DNA of 64,000 bases. It comes from Shinella zoogloeoides. GTDB taxonomy: Bacteria; Pseudomonadota; Alphaproteobacteria; Rhizobiales; Rhizobiaceae. Location of the stretch: positions 2,213,501-2,277,500 of the forward strand of contig NZ_CP086610.1 in the NCBI RefSeq assembly GCF_020883495.1, given 5' to 3'. Below the pieces are notes generated by a model. It searched no databases and was not told the origin of the DNA. It worked only from the letters and a program-made list of their open reading frames with translations. How positions within the stretch are numbered: position 1 is the stretch's first letter; each line of letters opens with the position of its first letter. Below, piece after piece: positions 15,733-25,300 of the stretch. A program made the translations under genes and the position numbers.

Positions 15733-16629
15733 ATGTCCCGCGTTCTCACAGCGGAAAAGCTCGATGCGGCAAGGCGCGGCTTCAAGACCGCCTTCCAGCT
15801 CGGCCTGACCTCCACTGCCGCCATCTACCAGTCGCTGGCCACGGTGATCAATTCGGATGCGCCGGAAGAGCTTTATGGCTGGCTGGGGTCGATCCCCAAA
15901 ATGCGCGAATGGATCGGCGCGCGCCACATCCACGGCCTCACGGAAAAGGCCTATTCCATCAAGAACCGGAAGTTCGAACTGACGGTTTCGGTCAACGCCG
16001 ACGACATCTTCTACGACCGGCTCGGCGTCTACCGGCCGCGTTTCGAGATGCTCGGCAATTCCGTCGCCCTGCATCCCGACGAAACCACGATGGAGCTGGT
16101 CACGTCCGGCGCGACGCTGCCCTGCTTCGACGGCAATAACTTCTTCGACACCGACCATCCGGTCGGCAAGCCCGGCGCGGTGACGTCGGTTTCGAACTAT
16201 GCCGCTGGCGGTTCCAATCTCTGGATCCTGGCCGACCTCTCCAAGCCGCTGAAGCCGTGGATTTACCAGAAGGTCGGCAACCCGACCTTCGTCAACAAGG
16301 AAGACCCGAAGTCCTCGGACCACGTCTTCATGAACGACGAATATGTCTATGGCGCAGATGTGCGCGGGGCAGTCGGCTTCGGCTTCTGGCAGATGGCCTA
16401 CGGTGCGACCGTGGCGCTGGACGCGACGAGCCTCAAGGCAGCCTGGCAGGCCATGTCGGCGTTTACCGACGACGAGGGGCGCAAGCTCAACATCAAGCCC
16501 ACGCATCTGCTCGTCGGCAGCAGCAACGTCTTCAAGGCGCGGGAACTCCTGTTGTCCGAGACGATCAGCGGCTCGTCCAACACGCTGCGCAATCTCGTCC
16601 AGCTCATGGAGCTTCCGCTTCTCGACTGA
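15733..16629 (+). CDS. Mu gpT-like major head subunit
   Basis: 298 residues with the gpT pattern: N-terminal LDAARRGFKTAFQLGL, WLGSIPKMREWIGAR, FELTVSVNADDIFYDRLGVY and the C-terminal LLVGSSNVFKARELL. It forms the icosahedral shell of Mu-type phages. Located in the usual place after the scaffold and decoration genes. AGAAAGGACCACTT precedes the ATG. Length is normal for the family (about 300). Confidence 0.9.
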   Translation: MSRVLTAEKLDAARRGFKTAFQLGLTSTAAIYQSLATVINSDAPEELYGWLGSIPKMREWIGARHIHGLTEKAYSIKNRKFELTVSVNADDIFYDRLGVYRPRFEMLGNSVALHPDETTMELVTSGATLPCFDGNNFFDTDHPVGKPGAVTSVSNYAAGGSNLWILADLSKPLKPWIYQKVGNPTFVNKEDPKSSDHVFMNDEYVYGADVRGAVGFGFWQMAYGATVALDATSLKAAWQAMSAFTDDEGRKLNIKPTHLLVGSSNVFKARELLLSETISGSSNTLRNLVQLMELPLLD

Positions 16630-16749
16630 TCCGCGGAGCGGCCGTTGCGCACGGCCGCAGGATCGCCGGCGGCTTCTCCTCCTCCCGCCGCCGGCGGTTT
16701 CCCGGCAAGCAGCGCCCCGCCTGCTTTCTCGGAAACCAAGGAGACCATC

Positions 16750-17157
16750 ATGGCAAAGCAGTCCACCCCGGCCGAAAAGGTCGCGACCAACGATCAGGCA
16801 ACCGGCGGCCCGGCCGGCGAGACCTTGCAGAACGATGCCGGCGCGGCTTTCCAGGCCCATGAGCACAAGGGTCCCACGGAAGGCGGCGAAACCAGAGCGC
16901 CGGCCAGCCCCGAGCCGGGCGAAGACGACGGCGAGGTCATGCAGATGATCGCGGCGGAACAGGTTCTCGTGGTCTCCGCCCCGGGCGGGCCGCGTCGCCG
17001 TGCCGGGTTCGGCTTCGGCCCGGTCCCGGTCGATCTGCGCTGGGAAGAACTCGGCGCGGACAACGATGAACGCAAGGACGTGCTGGAGCGGCTGCGCGCC
17101 GACCCGTTGCTGAAGATCGATAGCCGCTTCGAAGAGCGCCCGGCCGAGGACGACTGA
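16750..17157 (+). CDS. HI1506/gp35-like phage protein
   Basis: 135 residues, acidic and Gly/Glu-rich in the first 60 (disordered), then VLVVSAPGGPRRRAGFGFG and LRWEELGADNDERKDVLERLRADPLL split over residues 75-125. This layout matches the HI1506-related (FluMu gp35-like) proteins found after gpT in Mu-like phages; function not established. CAAGGAGACCATC precedes the ATG at 16750. Confidence 0.6.
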   Translation: MAKQSTPAEKVATNDQATGGPAGETLQNDAGAAFQAHEHKGPTEGGETRAPASPEPGEDDGEVMQMIAAEQVLVVSAPGGPRRRAGFGFGPVPVDLRWEELGADNDERKDVLERLRADPLLKIDSRFEERPAEDD

Positions 17158-17310
17158 GATTTCGACGGGAGCGCCGCGAGGGCCGGCCGACACCTGAAGC
17201 CTGTCGCCCATCGCCCGTAGCCCTGGTGCAGCAGAAGCCCGACAGGGGCACCAGAACAGCGGCACACCAACACGCGGCAAAGCCCGCATCTCTTTCGAAA
17301 GGTCATCGCC

Positions 17311-17559
17311 ATGCCCGACCACAAGGGGCTTCCCGTCGCCGGCTACCAGCCGCAGAGCGAGGCGAGGATCGTCCTCGTCAACGAGAACAAGATGGTTGAG
17401 GAAGGCGTTCTGCGCCTGCTCGACATGCTTGCCACGCTGCCCGAGATCGACCAGCGCTGGCTTGCCATCGGGCGGTCGCACATCGAGCAAGGTTTCATGG
17501 CGATCAACCGTGCCGTCTTCAGGCCTGGGCGCATCAAGCTCGACGGCGACGAGGCGTAA
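17311..17559 (+). CDS. Acb2/Tad1-family protein, predicted cyclic-nucleotide sponge against CBASS/Thoeris
   Basis: An 82-residue protein with the family hallmarks: KGLPVAGYQPQS at the N-terminus, a long helix LVNENKMVEEGVLRLLDML, and the signature RWLAIGRSHIEQGFMAINRA. Characterised relatives (Acb2, Tad1) form oligomers that bind cyclic di- and trinucleotides or cADPR isomers made by bacterial immune systems, and so protect the phage. The match rests on recalled family pattern, not on a search. GAAAGGTCATCGCC precedes the ATG. It lies inside the head module with only 2 bases to the next gene, so it is expressed with late genes. No CBASS or Thoeris genes are in this window. Confidence 0.7.
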   Translation: MPDHKGLPVAGYQPQSEARIVLVNENKMVEEGVLRLLDMLATLPEIDQRWLAIGRSHIEQGFMAINRAVFRPGRIKLDGDEA

Positions 17560-17561
17560 CC

Positions 17562-18020
17562 ATGGCCGTCTACGCCACCATCGCCGATCTCCAAGCCCGT
17601 CACCGCGACCAGCTCACGCTCGTGGCGGCCGACGAGGAGACCGGCCTTCGAGACGACGTGCGTATAGACGCCGGCCTCGTCGACGCCTCGACCGAGATCC
17701 GCGCGATCCTTGCCGCGCGCTATTCCTCCTCCGATCTTGCCAGCCTGGACGAAGACAGCCTCGCGGTTCTGCGCGTCTATTGCATGGACATCGCCTTTTA
17801 CCGGATCGCACTCGCCTTCAGTCGCTCGTCGGACGCCATCAAGGAACGGTACGACGTGGCCATCAAGCGCCTGGAGGCCATCGCTTCCGGCAAGGGGGCG
17901 CTGACGACGACGGGCGGCGGTGCGGCTGGTGGCAGCGCTGCCGGCGATGTCGGCCAGAACGAGGTTATCGTTGAAGCCCCAGAACGCATGTTCACCAGGG
18001 AAAGGCTCGGCCGGATATGA
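17562..18020 (+). CDS. DUF1320 (Mu gp36-like) head-tail protein
   Basis: 152 residues starting MAVYATIADLQARH, a typical DUF1320 opening (translated as YAT..DL...R), with helices containing LVDASTEIRAILAARY and VLRVYCMDIAFYRIA. Mu gp36 proteins are thought to act in neck or head completion. The last four bases overlap the next gene (ATGA). Confidence 0.8.
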   Translation: MAVYATIADLQARHRDQLTLVAADEETGLRDDVRIDAGLVDASTEIRAILAARYSSSDLASLDEDSLAVLRVYCMDIAFYRIALAFSRSSDAIKERYDVAIKRLEAIASGKGALTTTGGGAAGGSAAGDVGQNEVIVEAPERMFTRERLGRI

Positions 18021-18493
18021 GCTTTTCCATCACGCTCGACGCCTCCGATCTGGACGATGCCCGCCTGAAGCTTCGGCGTTGGTTCGACTTCGAGCCGTCC
18101 GAGCTGATGACGAACATCGCCGCCATCGGCGAGAACCAGACCCGCCGCCGCATCGCCGAGGAGAAGACCGCGCCGGACGGCACGCCCTGGAAGCCGAACT
18201 CGCAGGACACGTCCATCCTCATGCAGACCGGCCAGCATCTGCTCGCCTCCGTTGCGTCCTTCGCAACGGCCAGCGAAGCGCAGTGGGGCGCGGCCTGGGA
18301 ATATGCACATGTCCACCAGGAAGGCATGACGATCGTGCCGAAGTCGGCGGAAGCGCTCGTCTTCCAGCTCGGCGGCGAGACTATTCGCGTCAAGCAGGTG
18401 ACGATCCCGGCGCGACCGTTTGTCGGCATTTCCGACGAGAACGCCCGCGAGATCGTCGATGCCGTTACGGACTTCTTCGGGTTGCTGCCATGA
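18017..18493 (+). CDS. Phage virion morphogenesis protein (Mu gpG / P2 gpS-like)
   Basis: 158 residues. Pattern GENQTRRRIAEEKTAPDGTPWKPN split by short gaps, LMQTGQHLLASV, WEYAHVHQEG and IPARPFVGIS are typical of the tail-completion family PF05069. It probably helps finish or join the tail terminus. Overlaps both neighbours by a few bases, indicating translational coupling. Confidence 0.85.
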   Translation: MSFSITLDASDLDDARLKLRRWFDFEPSELMTNIAAIGENQTRRRIAEEKTAPDGTPWKPNSQDTSILMQTGQHLLASVASFATASEAQWGAAWEYAHVHQEGMTIVPKSAEALVFQLGGETIRVKQVTIPARPFVGISDENAREIVDAVTDFFGLLP

Positions 18494-19122
18494 TGGAACC
18501 AAAGCCCTTTGCCGCGCTGCTCGAAACCGACCCGCTTGCTCCCCTGCAGGCGGCAATCGTTTTCACCCTGAAGCTGCTCAATCCCGGCGTCGCCGTCGTG
18601 CCGCATCCGGGCAAGGTCGACGTGTCCGAGCTGGTCTTCAAGACGGTGGTGAAGGCCCCCGGCATCGGCGTCGGCTGGAACAAGGTCAAAACCGGCCAGC
18701 ACGCAGACGGCATGTTCTATCTCGTCGTCGAATGGGTCGCCTATATCGTGGCCGAAGCCAAGGTTGTGGAGACGCGCCGGGTAGAGAAGGAGGCCGTTGG
18801 CCTCGCGATCGGTGGCCGGTTGCTCGAAATCCTCGCGGATATCGAAACCAGCATGTGGGGCCGGCCGGGCGTGCTTCCGCCCGAGACCACGCCGCCGGCC
18901 GAGCTTAAGCCGTTCTTCACGGTCCGCGATGCCGCGCAGGGCATCGCCTATTACACCGTCACCTGGACACAGATCGTGCCGGCGCTGGGCACCGGCTTCA
19001 TGCCGCCGCATGCCGGCCGCTACGATGAGCGGCTCGGCGCGATCGTCTATCCCGAGGCGGACATGATCGACGAGCTGGCTCCGTGGATCCCGGCCAAGCG
19101 GGAGGCCGACGAGGATGCGTGA
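18490..19122 (+). CDS. gp37/DUF1834-like phage tail protein
   Basis: 210 residues. MEPKPFAALLETDPLAPL leads into a mixed alpha/beta domain with VSELVFKTVVKAPGIGVGW and TVTWTQIVPALGTGFMPP. Position between the gpG-like and gpV-like genes is that of Mu gp37 (DUF1834). ATG 18490 overlaps the previous stop; the adjacent ATG at 18493 is equally possible. The end overlaps gpV by 8 bases. Confidence 0.6.
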   Translation: MMEPKPFAALLETDPLAPLQAAIVFTLKLLNPGVAVVPHPGKVDVSELVFKTVVKAPGIGVGWNKVKTGQHADGMFYLVVEWVAYIVAEAKVVETRRVEKEAVGLAIGGRLLEILADIETSMWGRPGVLPPETTPPAELKPFFTVRDAAQGIAYYTVTWTQIVPALGTGFMPPHAGRYDERLGAIVYPEADMIDELAPWIPAKREADEDA

Positions 19123-19666
19123 TCCGGTCGCCCTCGAACTGCGCCGCCAGCTCGCCCGCATGGAAGCGGCCGAGCGGCGCATGTCCATGATGCTCATTCC
19201 CGGCAAGGTCGGCCCGGTCGATCCCGAGCGCCGCCGGCTGCGCCTGAAGCTCGGCAAGAATTCGAAGGGCGAAGACGTGCTTGGTCCCTGGACACGGTGG
19301 CAGGAAGCCGGCGTCGGCCAGCTCTCTATCCACAGCGAGCCGGGCGGGGACGAGCAGATGATGCTGATCTCGCTGTCCGGCACGGTCGGCGCTGGCTCGA
19401 TCGCCATCCCGGCGACCTTCGACCAGGATCACGCCGCGCCGTCCAAGGCGAGCGACCTTTCCATGTTCGCGCGCGGGCAAACCCGGATCGAGATGAAGGG
19501 CGACCAGCTCGTGTTTCGCGCCGGGGGCTGCACGGCCGTCCTCGACGCGGCCGGCTGGCAGACCTTGGGCGGCGGCGTTTTCCACGACGACGTCCAGATC
19601 GGCAAGGACCATGTCCACGAAGATGTTGAACCCGGCGGTGCCCTTTCGGGCAAGCCGCCACGCTGA
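19115..19666 (+). CDS. Baseplate spike protein gpV-like
   Basis: 183 residues. An N-terminal helix (LRRQLARMEAAERRMSMM) leads into an OB-fold (IPGKVGPVDPERRRLRLKLG, one mixed loop) and a C-terminal beta-helix spike with repeated short strands up to a His/Asp-containing tip (GKDHVHEDV). This is the P2 gpV / Mu gp45 cell-puncturing spike of contractile tails. It opens the baseplate block V-W-J-I. Confidence 0.85.
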   Translation: MRDPVALELRRQLARMEAAERRMSMMLIPGKVGPVDPERRRLRLKLGKNSKGEDVLGPWTRWQEAGVGQLSIHSEPGGDEQMMLISLSGTVGAGSIAIPATFDQDHAAPSKASDLSMFARGQTRIEMKGDQLVFRAGGCTAVLDAAGWQTLGGGVFHDDVQIGKDHVHEDVEPGGALSGKPPR

Positions 19667-19677
19667 AGGAGACCCGC

Positions 19678-19995
19678 ATGGCAAAGCAGACGAAACCGCA
19701 GGAGCTGCTCGACGCTGTCCGCGAGCTGCCCGAGAAGCTGCCGATCTTCCCCGAACCGACGCCGCTGGTTCTGAAGGACGAGACGGCGGCGCTGCCGGCC
19801 GACGACGGGCGGATCGAATACACGGTGACGGCGACCGCGCCGCCCCGGGTTGCCGGCCGGCGCGTCAAACCGGGCGATACGCTCCGTCTCACCGAGGAGG
19901 AGGCGCGCGGCGAGCTGCTCGCCCTTCACATCGCCCCGCCGCGCGCCGCCGGCCTCACCGCCGAGCAGGTTGCTGCCGTAACCGAGATCCTTTGA
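19678..19995 (+). CDS. Small phage protein between gpV and gpW
   Basis: 105 residues, not recognised. Lys/Glu-rich N-terminus, then a small beta region (IEYTVTATAPPRVAGRRVKPGDTL, longer than quoted motifs of neighbours) and an acidic helix (LTEEEARGELLALH). GAAGGAGACCCGC precedes the ATG. Its fixed place in the baseplate block suggests a structural or assembly role. Confidence 0.55.
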   Translation: MAKQTKPQELLDAVRELPEKLPIFPEPTPLVLKDETAALPADDGRIEYTVTATAPPRVAGRRVKPGDTLRLTEEEARGELLALHIAPPRAAGLTAEQVAAVTEIL

Positions 19996-20009
19996 AGAGG
20001 CTTTGAAGC

Positions 20010-20411
20010 ATGGCCGGGGAAATCCGCTATCGCGTCGGGATTAACGCACGGACGGGCAAGCTGCTCACCGGCCCGGCGCATCTTGCGCAGTCGCTCGGCA
20101 AGATCTGGCACACCCGGATCGGCACCCGGGTCATGCGCCTGACATTCGGCGCGGATCTTCGCTCGCTGCTTTCCGAGGACCTCACGCCGTCCATCGCGCT
20201 CCTTCTCTATAATGAGATGGTGGCGAGCGCGGCCCTTTGGGAGCCGGAATATCTGCTCGGCCAGTTGCAGCTCGTCAGGCTGACGGACGCCGGCCAGCTC
20301 GGCATCCGGCACGGCGGCCTCTATTTCCCTGAAGGCCGGTTCGGAAACTACGACCTTGCCGTTGACCTCGGCCTGCGCGCCACCACCACCGTTGCGCTGG
20401 GGGCCGCATGA
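20010..20411 (+). CDS. Baseplate wedge protein gpW (gp25-like)
   Basis: 133 residues with the gp25-like pattern LTGPAHLAQSLGKIWHTRIG, RVMRLTFGADLRSLL and FPEGRFGNY. In P2 (W) and T4 (gp25) it joins wedge to sheath and starts sheath polymerisation. Overlaps the next gene by four bases. Confidence 0.85.
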   Translation: MAGEIRYRVGINARTGKLLTGPAHLAQSLGKIWHTRIGTRVMRLTFGADLRSLLSEDLTPSIALLLYNEMVASAALWEPEYLLGQLQLVRLTDAGQLGIRHGGLYFPEGRFGNYDLAVDLGLRATTTVALGAA

Positions 20412-21277
20412 CGATCGATCTTTCCGCCCTGCCGAAGCCAACCGTCATCCGCGAACTCGACTACGAAGCCATCGTCGAGCGCCAGAAGCAGGCCTTCCTT
20501 GCGAAGTGGGCGGACGCCCAGCTCCTTTATCCCGACCTGCCGACCTACAGCGTGGAAATGCTGGATAGCGACACGTTCGCCATCGACAACCAGGCCGAAA
20601 GCACGCGCGAGATGCTGCTGCGCGCCGAGATCAACGACACGTTCCGCTCGACGTTCCTCTATTACGCAAAGCGCGGAAACCTCGACCATCTGGCGGCGAG
20701 CGTGCCGGTGCTGCGCATGCCGGGCGAGGATGACGACCGCTTCCTGGTGCGCATCCTGCTCGGGATCATGGGGCATTCGACCGCCGGCCCGAAGGAACGC
20801 TACCAGTTCCTCGCCATGTCGGCCGACCTGCGGGTGAAGTGGGCGGAGCCGTACCGGATCGGGCGCAGTCCCGTCATCTACATCGCCATATTCTCGACGG
20901 AGGCGAATGGCGTCGCCAGCGCTGGCCTCCTCAATACCGTCCGCGCCGCTGTCACGCTGCCTTCCGCCCAGGTGATGAACGACACGATCGTGGTGCAGCC
21001 GGCCATTCAAAAGGTCGCGAACCTTGCCGCCGATATCTGGCTGTTGCCCGACGCCGACGAAGCCACGGTCGCTCGCGCCATATCGAACCTGCGCGCCGCC
21101 TGGGCGACAGAGCAAGGCCTAGGCCGCGACCTCGTGGTGGAATGGTGGGTCTCGAAGCTGATGATTGCCGGCGTGCACAAGGTCGCGCCCACCACGTTGG
21201 CCGACGTCGTCGCCCAGCCGACCGAAGCCATCTCCATCGGCGCGATCGACCTGACCGTTAAGGGGAGAGCCTATTGA
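20408..21277 (+). CDS. Baseplate J family protein
   Basis: 289 residues. Opening IDLSALPKPTVIRELDYEAI and central LRMPGEDDDRFLVRILLG are typical of P2 gpJ/gp47 proteins, which with gpI and gpW form the baseplate wedge. Near-normal length (about 300). Its stop TGA overlaps the TTG start of the next gene. Confidence 0.9.
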   Translation: MTIDLSALPKPTVIRELDYEAIVERQKQAFLAKWADAQLLYPDLPTYSVEMLDSDTFAIDNQAESTREMLLRAEINDTFRSTFLYYAKRGNLDHLAASVPVLRMPGEDDDRFLVRILLGIMGHSTAGPKERYQFLAMSADLRVKWAEPYRIGRSPVIYIAIFSTEANGVASAGLLNTVRAAVTLPSAQVMNDTIVVQPAIQKVANLAADIWLLPDADEATVARAISNLRAAWATEQGLGRDLVVEWWVSKLMIAGVHKVAPTTLADVVAQPTEAISIGAIDLTVKGRAY

Positions 21278-22395
21278 CCTCGCTCCTTCCTGCCGCCTCC
21301 ACCGACATCTACGAGCGTATCGTCGAGGAAACCCGCTTTGCGCGTTGGGCCGAGCTGCGCGCGGCCGTGCCCGCCATCCGCACCGGCAAACGGATCGCGC
21401 CCGCACCGGACGTCCTGCCGTTCCTCGTCTTCGAAGACGGGCTTGGCATGCTGACGCCCTATGTCGATAACGTGTACGAGCTGCTCGACGGTCGGGGCAC
21501 GCGCTGGATGCGGGTGCGGGGCACCTATGAGGCGATCGCGCGTGGTCTCGCATTTCTCGGCATCACGGCCACGGCCGAACCGGCGTGGCACGGTCGCGCC
21601 TGGTGGAATTCCTTCCAGCTTCGTTTCCCGGTGCTGCCGGCGAGCGATCATCCGCTGCTCGATCGCATCGAGGGCATCACGCGTCTGTCCAGCCCCAAGC
21701 GCTCGGACCTCCGGCGCGGCGTTCACCAGTACGACGTCGGCCCGCTGACCGGCAACGCGTCCCGCCTCAACCAGAGCCTCCTCGACCGCGAGAGCGGCAT
21801 CCGCCTGCAGCCGGGCGGCACACTCTGGTCGTTCGGCCGGACGATGGATATCGACCACACGCTGACGGAGGCCGAGGGCCTCGCGATCGGCAACTGGATC
21901 GAGGTGCCCGAGTCCGGCGGCATTCCGTGGGTCACCATGACCTATCCGTGGGTGACTGCAACCTTTCCCTGGGCCGCAAGTCCGGCAGCCCAGCGCCGGT
22001 CGCTGATGGCGGCATGGTTCTCCGCCCGGCCGATCTACGCCCGGCTGAAGAACGCCGCCGGCAGTGTCATCGGCTATCGCCGCTGCCGCGCCTGCCATGC
22101 GGTCAGCCCGGCCGTTTCGGGCCGTTACCAGATCGCCGGCCAGTCCTGGTCTCCAGCGCCGGCCGGCCAGACGGCCTACATCGAGGCCATGACCGGCTTC
22201 CGCGATGCCGATGGTGTCGAAGCCCGGTCGGTCGCCTTGATGGCCGGCGTCACCCTTGCCGATGGCGTCCCGCCCGGCCGGCTCTGGCTGAAGCCGGAAG
22301 AGGTGACAGCCGGCGCACCCTTTGCCGAAACCCCGATCTCCCTGCCGCTCCGCGCCACGGTGCGCGAGCGCTTCAAATTTCTAGTGAGGTTTTAA
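21274..22395 (+). CDS. Phage tail protein I (baseplate) with long C-terminal extension
   Basis: 373 residues. Residues 1-110 (SLLPAASTDIYERIVEETRF, VDNVYELLDGRGTRWMRVRG) match the P2 gpI baseplate region that anchors fibres; the remainder is a beta-rich domain with repeated WVT..YPW turns (about residues 225-240) and is much longer than P2 gpI (176). Start is TTG at 21274, overlapping the gpJ stop and preceded by AAGGGGAGA. Last base touches the next gene. Confidence 0.75.
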   Translation: MTSLLPAASTDIYERIVEETRFARWAELRAAVPAIRTGKRIAPAPDVLPFLVFEDGLGMLTPYVDNVYELLDGRGTRWMRVRGTYEAIARGLAFLGITATAEPAWHGRAWWNSFQLRFPVLPASDHPLLDRIEGITRLSSPKRSDLRRGVHQYDVGPLTGNASRLNQSLLDRESGIRLQPGGTLWSFGRTMDIDHTLTEAEGLAIGNWIEVPESGGIPWVTMTYPWVTATFPWAASPAAQRRSLMAAWFSARPIYARLKNAAGSVIGYRRCRACHAVSPAVSGRYQIAGQSWSPAPAGQTAYIEAMTGFRDADGVEARSVALMAGVTLADGVPPGRLWLKPEEVTAGAPFAETPISLPLRATVRERFKFLVRF

Positions 22396-25300
22396 ATGGC
22401 CTTTGAACATCCGTCCGGTCTGCCCGACGCTCATGATCGTGGCTCTCAGGACAGCTCCGCTGTCCAGGCGCTCGTTTTCTACGGCATGGAACCCCTCATC
22501 CAGGCTGCCGAGTTTAATGAGTGGCAGACAATCCAGCGCGGCGTCATAAAGCGGCTCGGCCATATGATCGTGAACGATGGCGACCGCATCGACGGCGGCG
22601 CAGCCTTCATCGACGTCGAGGCCGAAACCATGACGATCGCCGCCGGCCGCGTTTATGCCGACGGTGATATTTGGGACGTGCCGGCTCGGGTGCTGGCCGG
22701 CGTCGGTATGGTCGGCCGCATCGATGTCGGCATCCGCCTTGTCACCACCTATGTCACCCACGAAGACGATCCCACCCTTCTTGGCCTGGTCGCCGGAACG
22801 GTCTCGGAAGGTGAACCCGGTGCGGCGCGCGAGATCCGCAGCGCCACCTGGGCGCGCCGGGAGGCGGACGAGCCGGGCCTGTTCTTCACCGTCTACATCC
22901 TGCAGGACGGCGTGATCCTCGACCAGGAAGGGCCGAACCTGATGGCTCCGGTCACCGCCGCGCTCGCGGCGCAGGATCGCCCGAACGGCAATTACATCGT
23001 CCACGGCTGCCGCGTGACCTACCTTGCCACCAATGCCGGCAAGCAGGTCTTCTCGATCTCCGAAGGCGAGGCCAACATCTACGGCTACAAGCGGTCCCGC
23101 CTCGTTGCCCTGCGCCACGAGGAGCCGGAAGACTGGGACGAGATGGTGATCCCGGGCGAAACCCACATCTATCCGGGTGGTGCCACCCACACGTTCGAGG
23201 TGGACTTCGCGCCGATCGGCGTCGTCAACTCGATCCTGCTGACCAAGGAAATCACCGTCAACGTCACGCGCGGTCCCATCGCCAACGGGCAGGACGGATT
23301 GCCGAAGACGGGCGTCACCAGCATCGTCGCCATCACTGGCTACACGAAGGACGTGGATTACACACTCACCGGCAACACGGTGAACTGGGGCCTTGCAGGC
23401 GGGGAGCCTTTGGCCGGCGTCAGCTATCCCTGCACCTTCCGCTATCTCGACCTTGTCGAGCCGACCGCAATCACCGACACGGCGATCACCGTTGCCGGCG
23501 GCGCGGCGGGCGGCACCATCATTGGGGCCTATACCTCGAAGCTCCCCCGCATCGACCGCCTTTGCCTCGCCGAGGATGGTTCTCCGCTCTACATCAAGGG
23601 CATCTCCGCGCGATCCAACGGCCTGCCACCCGCCGCGCCCGACAACGCCCTGAAGCTCTGCCAAGTGCATAACGACTGGATGGGGCCGCCGCGCATCGTC
23701 ATCGATGGCAAGAACGACGGCGTGGTCTTCAACCCTCAGGCCGACATTGCCCGGTTGAAGTTCGCCTTCCTCGACATGCAGCGCCTCATGGGTCTGGAGC
23801 GTATCCAGCAGTCTATCGACAGCCGGGAGCCGGTCGCCAAGAAGGGTATCTTCGTCGATCCGTTCATCGACGACAGCTATCGCGACACCGGGCTTGCGCA
23901 GTCCGGCGCGATCTTCGACGGCATGCTGCAGCTTGCCATCGACCCCACCTTCTTCACGACGACGCTGACCGAGCCGGTCATGCTCGACGCCGTCGAGGAG
24001 GTCATCGTCTCGCAGCCGCTGAAAAGCTTCTGCGAGAAGATCAACCCGTACCAGAACTTCAACTTCCTGCCCGGCGCGCTGAAGCTGGTGCCGCCGGTGG
24101 ACTACTGGACGGAGACCCGCGACACATGGACCTCATCGCGCACGCGCGAGTTCAATCGCGGTACGAGGACGGACGGCGGCCCGCTTCGAACCACGGCGAC
24201 ATCGTCCGAGCTGATCGACACCCGCGAGGAGCTGATCGAGTTCCTGCGCCAGATCGAGGTCGCCTTCACCATCACCGGCTTTGCGCCAGGTGAGATACTG
24301 GAGACGCTGACCTTCGACGACGTCGACGTGATGCCGGCCGGCGTCCACACCGCCAACGGCATGGGTGAACTGAGTGGCACCTTCACGATCCCGCCGAACG
24401 TCACCGCCGGCTCCAAGATCGTCGCCGCCAAGGGCATGGGCCAGACCGACGCCACGGCGATGTTCGCCGGCCAGGGCACGCTGGAAACGCGCACCATGCG
24501 CCTCGTCACCACGATCTCGACATGGACGCGGCCACGGATGGTGGCGATCGGCGGCGGCGGCCGTGGTAGCGGCGCGGACGGATCACGCGGCCTCGATCCG
24601 CAGGCGCAGCTCTTCGCCCTGCCGGAAACCCGACAGGTCATGGGCGTGGACTTCCACCTCTGCCATATCGGCGACGAGGCCAAGCACATCGTCGTCAACC
24701 AGGTGACGTCGGACAACGGCAATCCCACAACCGACGTCCAGGCCGAGGCCATCGTGCCGATGGTGGGGGCCGTCGTCGGCTGGAAGCCGGCGCGCTGGAG
24801 CTTGCCGATCACGACGACGCCGCAGACGCTGCACGGCTTCGTCATCAAGACCGACGATGCCGATCATTCTATTTCCATCGCCAAGCTCGGCGGCTTTGAC
24901 CAGGAGCTGCAGCAGAAGATATCGGGGCACCCGTATACACCTTCGCCGCGCTTCTCCTCCGTCAACGCATCGACCTGGACGGCGCACCAGGATGAGGCGC
25001 TGGCTTTCCGCGTCATCGCCTCGTCCTATCCGGTGACGACCAAGATCGTCGAGCTGGGGAGCTTCGACCTAGTCGCGTGCTCGGACCTTGAAGTGCGTGC
25101 GACCGTCGAGATCCCGTCGGCCGGCTGCTCGGTCGAGTTCGAGGTGGAGCGCACCAATGGCACGAAGTACCGGCTGGCTCCTCTGCAGGTGCTCCAGCTC
25201 ACCGAATACATCACGGAAACGGTGCAGCTCCGGGCCATCCTCAAAGGCACTTCGAAGCTCTCGCCGATCCTTTATGCGCCGGTCGTTCTGGTCGCGGGTC

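Noticed and set aside
15568..17490. A 640-codon minus-strand frame across the capsid genes
   Set aside because: Antisense to the DUF2190, gpT and gp35-like genes, with no recognisable motifs.
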